A stretch of 64,000 bases of DNA from Paragonimus westermani (taxonomy: Eukaryota; Platyhelminthes; Trematoda; Plagiorchiida; Troglotrematidae): assembly GCA_008508345.1 (NCBI GenBank), contig QNGE01000748.1:168383-232382 (forward strand), written 5' to 3'. The stretch's first letter is position 1. Each line of letters opens with the position of its first letter. The notes below the pieces were generated by a model. It did not search any database, was not told the origin of the DNA, and worked only from the letters and a program-made list of their open reading frames with translations. Of the stretch, positions 40,101 to 52,100 are shown piece by piece. The translations under genes and the position numbers were made by a program.

Positions 40101-43100
40101 AAAACACCAAACAAGATCTTCAGCAGTAAACGAATCGGCTAATGTACATCATTATAACTCACTTGAAAACAAACACCTGAATATCATAAACCGCTGCGTG
40201 TTGTGGTTGACGTGCGATGACCGTGTAGATTCCTGCATCCTCTTCGGTCGGTTGGAAAATCGTCAATCCCGTTACTGAGATTGTGTAGTGAGAGCCAGTG
40301 GAAATTTGTTTGCCGCGAAACCTCCAATCGATAATGGGCGAAGGAAGAGCTTGTATGGTACAACGGATTGTTACTGATTGAGTGAAGTAGACAGAATCCT
40401 TGTCTAATGTTTGTTTAGAAGTGGACAGTGGAATCCATTGTTCTGTAGGACAGTCGGTTGCCAAAATGCTTCGTTCAACAGTCACATCAACCTCGTCTCG
40501 TGCCATTTCACGAAATTGATCGCCATCCTGTCTGCCCATGCGACAAGTATACCTGAACAGATAACAAACGTAGTATGGTCAACTAAGACCAAAGGATCAT
40601 TTGGAATAAAAACGATGCGACAGGAAGCATAAAGTCAGACACTACCATTTTAGATTAAATACCAGTAATAGAAACACCAATCGTGTTAATCGGTACGATG
40701 ATCAACACTGTTACCTTACGAGGATGTGGATCGAAGTTCCAACTCCAGTATGGCAGACAGACAGCAGACGACCTTTCTAAAATACAAAGTTCACATCTGC
40801 TGTTTGTCTCAGAAAAGTGTCAGCTCAAATATAACTGGTATTTAGTTTACAAATACAATAACCTGTATAGCAAAAATAGCAGTAAACACGGTCCATTTAG
40901 ACGGAAAATTTAGGTTTGCTTCATTTCAAGCGGTGAATAAAAAACTGGAGATTTGGAACATACTTGTCCATTTCCAACTCGACTGCTAAAGTCCAATGGT
41001 TCATAACAGGGAGAAGCTAACCCCGAAACTCCCAGTACCTAGGATAGCCAACTTGCTTTTAACCGAATTTTAGATCCGGCATGTTGTGCAAGTGTATAAT
41101 GTGATAATGGAAACACATAGCCGGATTATTCGTAACAGGTTGTTGTTGTTTAACCCAGTGATAAATACTGCTTCTCATTCATACACAAAAACATGATATT
41201 TTCAACTCTGGATAATCTCCAAAATTATGAAACACTCAAAATAGATGTTTAAGTGAGAAATCAGACCGCATTCACTACCAACCGTTCATAGGATGGCATC
41301 CACTTTCATCCGCATGTGTTTACACATTATCCCGAAAGAGAACTAAGTGTTTAAGCAGCTTTTATTCACTAAAAACTGATCCGACTAAAGAGATTAGATT
41401 CAGATTTAGCTCATACTGCTCACACCCTGGAACTGCACTGACAAATGTAGACGTAACTTATACAACACGGGTGCTGTTAGTGTCGGTCAGCAAACAGAAA
41501 GATATCTACAACCAAGTGCGAGGCCGACTGCCATTCTCTTTGTTTCTATCAAAAAAATATACAATCCTCAGGTTAGAGTGCTCTGTTCCAGCGCTGAAAA
41601 CCATTTGACCTGTGTGCTTCATATGAAACCACACTGAGATAGGTTAAGTGATAACAGTAACTTTACACAACAGGTAACCCGGGAGTATTTGTAAACCACC
41701 AAACAGCTTTCAGTTTCAATACGTCCATTGATTACCGTACGAACTCCAGGTTGAAAGATTGAAGCATTCACCATTATCGTGATCTTATATACCGATGCTT
41801 AAATGTCAGAGAACCAAGAAGAGAAGAACAATCTCTGAAAATAAAAAAGGAAGACTTGAAAACTCACTGTGAAAAATTACATTTCTAAACACAAATATTC
41901 AATATCTGAGTGCTTACACTTTGCAAACAAAGAAACGATCTGTACGTTGAAGTAAGTTCACACATTTGTGGTTATCTGGTATCAGCACAGCAGTTAATAC
42001 ATTGAGGTGTAGCACGGCTCTTAAGGGTTGCAGTATACGCCAAAAACAATGTACAGTGACATATATAGACGTGATTCATGTGAATAACCTGTTAGCATTG
42101 AACCGAAATAAAGCTTAAAGTGACAATTAAAGACCAAGAAAGTGGACCTAATGAACAGAAACTCGTTAAGAATAAAATCATCAATAGACGTCTACAACTT
42201 GAGACGCTCACTTTTATGACCTCGTCCGTAACTTAATCTTACGAAAAGAATCCTTATGCAAGTCCAAAAGCAAGTAAGAATTAACCGTTGGAATAGTACC
42301 TGAGCGAGGTGAATGGGGATAGCTGATTTTACTCTAAGACTCACCGACGTGTCCTGGGCCAATTAATACTCTGATAAAGGCTCAGGATGATTTTCACAAA
42401 ACCCAGCATAGCCAAGACCTCCGACTTACATTGGCGTGGTGTTTTCATGACGAAGTTACCCACGTAACTGGATCGAAGTTGGATATGCTTTGAGCTGGAG
42501 GACCCTTCTGTCACACTTCGCACGAAAAGTACCGCGTTACATCAGAAAGTGAATGCAGGCGTCTTTCAGGATTCTACTCTCTCTCTCTCTCTTCAACCTT
42601 TTTCTTGTGTATCAATGATATTTTCCCTCTCCTCCGTTTTTACAAGCCATCACAGGGAACTCGATACTCCAATGCTTCCTCGTCCATCCGCCGTTCCGCA
42701 CCTCAGCAACAATCTTCAGCTCGTACATCAACCAGTATTCTCATCAAAACTAACGAGAAAGTGAAGGTGAAATGGGATTCTGAGAACGTAGTTATCTTCA
42801 ATCCATTAAAATCTGACCATATTTTCTTCTTTCCACACTTCTTCACGGTTTGCTCTCAGTAGCTTTGGTCTCAGTCCTAATCCACGTTCAACAAGTAAAA
42901 TTTAGCTGGAATAAATGTCCCAAATAGTTCATCCTGGCATTTCTGAACAATTTCAGTAATTCACAGGTAAGCCCCATTCCTGCCATCCTATCTGCACAAC
43001 AGCCTGCTGATTCCAACTCAACTGACCTTGCGAATATCGAGGCCCTAGGGGTAAAAGTAGCTGCTTTGCAACATGATGATCAGTCGTCCTCAAAGCCGAC

Positions 43101-46100
43101 CCCCAGGGCGTCGCCACTTCACGTAATTCACAGCCCCGTATGGACTACTGCTGGCATCATGCGCTGCACGGCGTTAAGTCCACGAGGTGTACAGCACCTT
43201 GATCATCATCGCTTTCGAGAACCCGATACGTACTGGCAAGTAGCGTCACCGGCGCATTCAACCCAGTCGCCTTACGTTCGTTCGGGATTTTTGAATATGA
43301 ACCGCATTCCTGTTTGGCCATGGGCGTGGATTAGCGTAGCTCAAGCGACCTGTTATGAGGCGACACAATCAGGCGCTCCTCGTCTCTGTGTGGCTGATGG
43401 CAAAACCATCCAGACTTTCAGTCAGCGTTAGTAAATACAGGATCTGAGCCTCCGGCGCAACTTCCGTTGGATTTTTGTTGTCGCTACTGTTCCAAGCGCC
43501 ACCAACGATACCAATTTTTTCCAGCATTTCGGCAGATTGGCCAAAATGAGACGCTGAAAGCTGACAGATGCTATTACACGACTGAACCTAAACGGAAATC
43601 GCGCGAACATTGCGGCCAACAGCCCCATTTACACAAAACCGGCTGCCTCACTATCTTTTGCAGGACTTTTCTGGTGGTTCTCAAAGATGGTCCAGACATT
43701 AAAAGTCATGCTTACTGTAACCTCAAATGTCACACATCACATACGAACCGAAGGCTCACTCGTATCGGCCAGGCCCCGTACCTAGATCCCTGAGAAACCT
43801 AAACTCGTAAGGACAGAGTTCGAACACATGTTCGAGCCCTGGATCACTCGTCCTTCCTATAATTCTTCGGCTTCACCACCACATTTAGGTCCCAGAAAAT
43901 CAAGGGACTGGCATCCATGCGATGACAACCGGGGCCCGATTAGACCAACAGCTCTTGGTACACATCCCATTCCACACATGTAGGATCTTAAGACCTGTCT
44001 CGCAGGAAAAACATCCTCGGCGAAAGTGATTTGTTCCGCGTCTATCATCAAAAGACTTACCTAAGGCCTCTTTTACTACTCTATCTGATCTTTCTTGATT
44101 TTTGCGGAAGACATTTGGATTGACCAATATCACCCAGACGTTTCAGCAATCTGTGGGCAAAGTCATTTGCGTTCTAGATCTCGTATATCCCTATCTCAAT
44201 GGCATTCTAGTTGCTAACTCTCCCAATAATGAACAACTTTCACATCTGTATAGTTTGTTCGAACGGCTGACCACCTATGGTGTTACAGTCAACCCAGCAA
44301 AATATAAGCCAGGTAAATCAACCAGCGAGATTCCAAGTCATCGGACCTCAGTCGACGGCAATGCTGTCTTTTATAACTAAGTGCCGGAGACCCAAGACTA
44401 TCTTCAACCCTCCTCCCTTTAACAGTTCCGCCAATTTTGAGGCCAGGCAAACTACTGTCGTCGATCTTATGCGACCACTGATCAATCTCCTCTGTGAAAG
44501 TAGTCATAACCTGTCCTTCATCCGCTCTGTGCGTATGGTCTTTGAAGACCTTAGAGAGGCTTTCTCTAAAACAGCCCTAGTGATCCATCCTGACCCTAGC
44601 TCACAGATGTCGGTTGTAACCGACGCTCTCGGTACAGTTGTTGGCGTCTTGTTACAACAGTTCGTGGATAAGCAGTAGCAACCTCTAGTATTCTTCTTTG
44701 AGCGGTTGTAACTCACGCAGTTCCGCTACAGTGTTTTAAGCAGAGAATGGCTCACCATTCAACTAGCAATGGCCACTTTCAGCACGCTGTTGAAGACCGA
44801 CAGTTCACGGTCTTAAGTGACCACAAACTGTCGGTGTATCCGTTAAATTCCTCGTCCAACAGATATTCCCCCAGAAAAATCAAACACTTGGACTATATCT
44901 ATCAGTTTACGGTAGATATACGGTGTGTATCAGGTGTCCTTATTCCTGTCACAGATGCGCTCTCACGCATATGCCAGGTAAGCGATTCTGACCGCCACTG
45001 CTGCTACGCAAACAAGTGATTCTAAGAGAGAGCAAATATGTCAAATTAACTCTCGCAAAATACAGCCTGTTCCTTTGAAGACACCATTCTACGTGACGCG
45101 CCCACAGAGAAAACGAAGGCATGTGGTGGCGTTATCGCTTCGTCGTACCGCATTCAACGTATCGCACCACCTATCGCACCCTGGTATAAGTCCTTCAGTA
45201 AGGCTTATCGCTGAAAGTTTTGTATAACTCAAATTGAATCACGGCGTCCATCGGTTGGCTCATTGCCGTCTGGAATGCCAGAATCCTAAGGTTCATAGGC
45301 ATACCAAGAGCGCCGATGGTGTTTTTCTTGTCCCAAATGAATGAATTCATCACACACACGTTGATCTCGTCGGAGCGTTAACAACTACTAAAGGTTTTAT
45401 CTTCCCCATGACTTGTGTCAACCATTTCACTAGGTGGCCTGAGACGACTCCTCTTCTCGGGTTTGCCTCCGAAACGGTGGCTTATGCCCCTCTGGAACGC
45501 TGGGTAGCTCCGTTAGGATATCCCAAAGTGGTGACTACGATTCGTACTTCTTGTTCTGAGGGATCTACCACAGGGCTCCTAAGTACTCCTGGGTGAAGGT
45601 ACATATGCACTATCGCCTATCGTCCATAATCCAACGGGATGTTAGAATGTTTTCAGCACCACTTGAAAACAGCCTTCAATGCGCAGTCGAACCCCGGTAA
45701 GAGACTTCACCACTAATTCTTCTTGTTTGCATAACACAGTCAAAATGGACTTAAACGCCATACCGGATCAACGCGCCTACGGTTGTAATTTACGTATGCC
45801 TAACGACTCAGTCTCACTTTATCAAACATATCGACTGTGAAAAGTGTGCAGCACGTTTGACGAATCATATACGACGCCCACATCCGACGCAATCACGAGA
45901 GCAATCGTCACCCGTGCATTTTCAAGAGGAACTCTTTCCTTGCTCTCACGTCTTCATACACGCGGATCGCTCAAGTAAGCCTCTGCAATCGCCATATACA
46001 AGCCCTCTCCGTGGGCTGCAACGAGTCGAAAAGTCTTCCACCGTTGAAAGTGATAGCAAATGCGAGGTCATTTCGACCAACTCAGTTATTGGTGAAGGTG

Positions 46101-49100
46101 CGCCAGTGTCCTGCCGACAAGTCCAACCCTGCTGTTCCACCCCGTACAGATCTCAAACGTACCTAACGTTAGTTCTACAGCCTCCCCTCCACTACACGAC
46201 CAACACGGTAGACGCTTACGAAAGCGTGTAAGGTGTTCCAGGTTCGTGGACGTTTTCTGCGTATACAATGATCGTTCATAAGCCGTTATTTTAACATCAT
46301 TTATTGTAATTTATCTCCTATGTTTTCCAGAATTCCTTTTGAGTACGATCTTGGCACAATTAGCCTACGACATCAACCAAAGGAGAGAAAATCACTAAGT
46401 CCCGAACAAAATATTAGGGTCAGACAAATCGCCAATAAGGTAAGCTTGTTTTTCTGCCCGGCACATGTATTTAACCGTTCATTCAGTTTTAGACCATACG
46501 GATCAGGTGTAGTGGAGAGGTGAAATCTGAAGGCTATTGTTCAGCATTGGATAAACCTAACTCTCCTTTTTTTCTCACTCGTAAGTCTTTTGGGGTTGGG
46601 TAACCCGCTGTGATAGACTAAATAACTTAATCTAAATAATGGACCCAATTAACACATCGTTAGTTCGCAACCGACTATCTTATGGACTATTCCTTTTGTT
46701 AATCCCTTATGCTCCCGACCAACCAGACATTCATCCTGCAGTGGACATCATGTTGTGGTGTGAACGTGTCAGTCTATGCTTATAATGTGTGACGAAGACC
46801 CTTATTCCCCTAGTGACATTCTGGATGGAAGCCCTGTTGGATAACTCATCGAACTCGGAGTGAAAATTTGTGGAAGTGTACTTACATAATTCCTCGCCAG
46901 TGAACGTAGCACAATGGCTGAATCCTCCTGCAGCTTTTGAAGTTTGTATGTGTCTTTCGGAAGGACCCGTGGGTTCCTTTTGTATAGAGCAACACGTACT
47001 TTTAACTGCCTGCTCGATTCTCCTAAGCAAACGACATCACAATCACCGCACCTGATTTCATAAACGCGATTTGTCTGGTCACTCGTAGAGACTGGATTCT
47101 CAAGGAGAACCAACGAGTGTTCTGAGACGTTGTCTAACCGAAATACAGTCTAGATGACGTGCTCAGGCGAAGTATAGCGATTTGTTTTAACTGTCTGCCA
47201 GTGATACGGAATTCTCACAGCACATTAGAACGACCTGACCACTTTCGTTCCTTCTTTAGTCGATATGCGTCTAGATGTGCTTTTAGTGCGGGCGCCTGCG
47301 CATTGATGAGGGGCCAACATTTTTTCGAATTGAGGCATCTGTGTTGTTCTGAAAGTTCGCCGATGCAAATTCTGTTGGGCTTTCTGGTGTGTGATTGGGT
47401 ATCTGCTCGGTTCATATCAAAAGGATGTGACGAACTTAGAGTGAATACCTACCAAAACGGGTTAGTTTGCGGTCAACAGAAACCTGGAAAATTTATTTAT
47501 CTCAGACTTCGACAAAGTAAGGTGGAAAGTTATGTGAATGTTTTAAGTTTCAGTTGCTAAAGCAAGCACAGTGTTGCATTCTGAGTTATAGAACTTTGGA
47601 AGGTGATTGAAGCCGGTCCAGTTCGTGATTACAAAGGTATCCCCTACAAACCGTCGCCAAACTTGAGGGGTGCATACAAAATCATTCGTAAAGTGTGCTT
47701 CCATGTTTAATATGGAATGACGGGCTACAAAAGATTTATCTACGGAGATTGAACGAGAAGGCATGCCGAGAGTGAAGCACGTACCAAAACAGGTCGATTG
47801 CACGAAACAATATATGCCATATATATATATGCGTGAATGAATCGCACACGTACACAGCAAGAAAACAATGACAGGTCATCAAATGAACTTGTCAAAATAG
47901 TAAACGGTGCAACCGACTGACAGTTATATCCACTATGACAACCGGACGAAGCTTGGAGAGTAACCAAGGCTCACAAAGATGAACGATCATGTAAGGTCTG
48001 TTGCAACGCTCGGAGTGCCCATAACTTCGTCGCTAGGCACAAAAATAGGCGTACCTATTGGATTGTTGATAGTCAGTGCAATTCACTCGAACAAAGAACA
48101 GGGAAGACAGGAAGTAGAGAAAGGTATATTTTTCAGGTGCACTGAAAAACTAAGTAAACAAAAGAATATCCCTGATGCAAATCGTGAAACCCATGTAAGT
48201 ATATAAAACAGTACGAAAAAACCCTAGTAGCATATCAGCCTGGGGCATTTCTGACCCACTGAGAGGTTCATGCGGGTCACAGACACTTTTTAATACAGAA
48301 CAGTTGGTCTCCAGATAATCCCAAAGGTGACATTATTTTTCTTCATGTAACAATATCTTTTCGTTAAGCGAAATAATTAACTGTTGAGTGGAGTTAGACG
48401 AGAAACGAGACAGAGACACAAAATCTCACAAACAAAGCAGTTAGAACACGAGCATTGGTAAGTGCAAACATTTCACATTGACTCGTTTGTACTAAATTTA
48501 CGGTATCATGACCCACCAAGGTGGTTGATAGTTAACCAGCCGGTTAAGCCTGGCCACTATCCATCAGCAAGCAACCCCTACAATCGTCAAGAGAGCTAAA
48601 ACCGGATAAGGGCTCTGGAGCCTTCGTTATAGAGAAGAATGCCGATGTGTGGAAGATGTCAATCTTGGATGACCAAACGGAATCTTAACAAATTTACAGG
48701 GTGGACAATAGAAGACCGCACAGGGTGACATCTGCAGCCGCTCTTACAGGTGGGATCACTGATGAGGGAGGCTATATATACTTCGATCCATGTGTATCGT
48801 GAACACCCCAGCTCTGCGACCTGTAGAAGGCGCGCAAGTCTGAGCTGTCACTTAGGTAAATTCTGACGATGACAAATTCCACATACCATAGATTGACATG
48901 CTGGCTAATTGTTGTTCTAAATCTGCCAAAAGAAACAATTTAGGTACACTTCAGTAGAGATTCTCTTCAGCTGGTCAGTAACTTAGATAACCTCAATCTT
49001 GCCGATGAACCGATGTGCTCTGTAGAAGTTCAGTCACTATTTTCAAATGTCTCTCTGCAGAAACCAGTTGATACTGTTTGTCAGCAGATCGAGCCGAACC

Positions 49101-52100
49101 ATGCTATATTGCCACTTCCGACCGACATAACAAACATCGGCTTTTTCTTCTATAATGACGGCTCCAGAACCCTTATCTGGTTTTAGCTCTCTTGACGATT
49201 GTAGGAGTTGCTTTTCGATAGGTAGTGACTTACCGTAACCAGCTTGTCATTTCTGGACATAATCATACAGCATCAAGAAGATGACCCGCTTAGAGGATTC
49301 GTCCATAAGAAATCCATGCGACCCGGCCAACACAAGCTTCAGCAGCTCCACATCGATCAAAAATAAACAAGCAATAGTAGTAATATGAATCTTTACTCAC
49401 GACAGTAGTGCAAAGGAAGTGGACTAAATCGAACGGTTAAACTGAAAAGTTATCAGAAAAGCGAAATAAACAAAAGACTATCAGAATAAATGACTACCGT
49501 AGAAAATAGGAGAGCCTACATAAATTTTTCCTTTAATGGCGATTAAATCTTGCAACAAGCAACACAACGATTGAGAAATTGATGCAAATGAACTCTGTGT
49601 AATTTCCCAGTCAACAATCACGTACACATGTGTGAGACAATCGATGACGTACCACGCAGACGTGTCATCTCTTCCTGCGTTAGTAAACAATATCTGGCCA
49701 GAAAACGGTCGGTCGGAGGACGTCGATGCCAAGATTAAACAGGGGGATGTTGACAGGGAGCGTTGGCCAAACTACAGATGCGTGTTTGCTTAAAAGAGTA
49801 AATTAACCTTGGATTCAACGCTTTCGGGGCTGCTGCCTGCTGGAGCACATGGTCTATATAGCGTCGCACCATTCGTCCGTCTCTCATATCAGCCCGTTGA
49901 CACCCGTGTTATTAACGGTTTGCCATTTTTTCTCAGTGCGGCATCAGATTCAAACACACAACTGTCTTTAGTGTGCGTCGAATCGTTGTTATGGTTCCTG
50001 GTTCATAACTGCTTCCGATGGAGGACCTTCGTGGAGTAAGCTCAGCCGGTGAGGAGACGGCAACCAAACATTAGTATGGCGAGACCGCAGCCGGTGGCTC
50101 CGTTAACACGATTCCAGTAAGCTAGCAGAGCGTGATTCAGACACACGAACAGAGGACATTGGGTCGTTCCTTTAACAACTTCTTCCTTGTCTGTATAGAA
50201 AGCTGAGCCAGGCCATTTGCGCTGCTGTTGTAATAGGCCTTAATCCATATTAATGAATGAAGTCTGCAAATTCACCACCGGCAAACACAGAACCATTGTC
50301 GATTACAAGAGTTTTGGAAGCTCTAGTGTTGCCAGGGTCGTACGCGATTGTATTATTGTGCCAGTCTATATTGCTGCTGGAAGAGTTCAAGAACCAATTC
50401 CTTTAGAATGAGAACCCACGATCAGTAAAATAAATGGGTTTTTAAACGGACAGTAAACGTCCAAATGATTCGCTCTCTCGGTGTTTCTAGCCAATTAAAG
50501 GGATATAGTGGTAACCTAGAGGATACATCTTGGTTTGCGTGGCATTTTGCAAATGGAAATCGTTGACACAATGTCACTATTTGGCGTGGGCTAGCACAAA
50601 TAAAAATGGGATAAAGATTTCATTTTTACGATGTCTGGGTGAGAATCACGGAGTTCATCGAGTATGGAGGGTTGCAATCTCTTCGAGAGCACCACAAATG
50701 CTCTCCAAGGTAAACGTCCATTTTGAAGTCTTGATTCTGTTATTCTCGATTAGAAAGGTATGAGGTAGTCAGGCGTCCGTTCTGGCCACTCTGCCTGCAG
50801 GTACCGTTCGGTTAAGGATAGCACGCTCCAAGTTTGTTCATCGCCGTGTCACCACTGACATGGGGGGAGAATGGTTGAAGCATTGAATAAGATGCATAAG
50901 CTCTTTTGGGATGAATTCCGCAGTGAGTGTACTTACTAATGACAACCTACTCGAGGCACCAGCATCACTGTTAAATCTCCCGATTGTATTAAGTTTTGTG
51001 GGGTGAATTTTTCAAAATGAGAGGCTGGCGAATCATCTGCATGGAAGCCATTTGTTGCGTCGATTTCACTTCGTACAAGAACGAAATAAGAAACATGCTT
51101 TCCGTAAAAACTGCAAGATATCGTCCGGGAAGTCAGTGGTTAAATCGTACTGCACCAAAAGTGATAGCCGATAGCTAACTGCGGGGCGTCCACCAGTACT
51201 TTCCTAGTAAGGATATTTTTGCACCAATTTCGGTCTAACGGTTGCACTCACGACGGCTAATGCTGTTTTTTACTCATATAAGCGTGCTGACTGGGGGTTT
51301 AAGCAGACAGCTGATGTGGACAGCCTGGAAATTTGGCATGGTGTACATGGCACAGTGATCCCCTTTAACCTAAGAAGAGCAAAAGTGGTACAAACAACTG
51401 CATCCTTGGTATTGCACGCCGTTCTATACTGTCATTTTCTATCCCAAACGACCTTGTGAACTATGAATATGCAATCCGGTGATATTAATGAATGTAGCGT
51501 GAATCAATGTGATGAATATGCGGAATAAATATGGCTGTAAACCCAGCAATGAGGCACTCAGTGAGTAAAGAAGGCAGGATGCTAACCGGTGGCAAACAAT
51601 GATAAATCATTGAGAGGGCTAGTGCCTACAACACTAAGGGAACAAATCAAGGAGTTCACGATTAGAACACAGAAAGTTGAATAAAACCTCGAGTCGAATG
51701 TCGAAAATAACTGATGGAAAAGATTGTCGGTAGATAGATAAGGGAGAAATTAAGTCACGAAATAGGCCGGCGTCGACGAGCTTGGCATGCCCAGCAGCTT
51801 ATATGTCGTTCTTCGGACCAATAAACACAACCTGATTTGCATACTCAAGGAGCGGTCTTATATGAACCCCTTAAAGCGTTTAAAACGCATTCTCATTTAT
51901 GTAGGCGAAAGTGTACCTCATTACCCTGAGGGCGGCAAATCCCTCTTTTACCACCATCTCACGGTGATACACGAAGGATAATTTAAACAATGACCGGATT
52001 CTCAGATCTTTTCTCAGGTCGATCTTCATGATATCTATTGTGCTGGACGCACTACAAACCACGGAGGCATTCACGGAATCGTCACTAAGTGACAAGTGTC

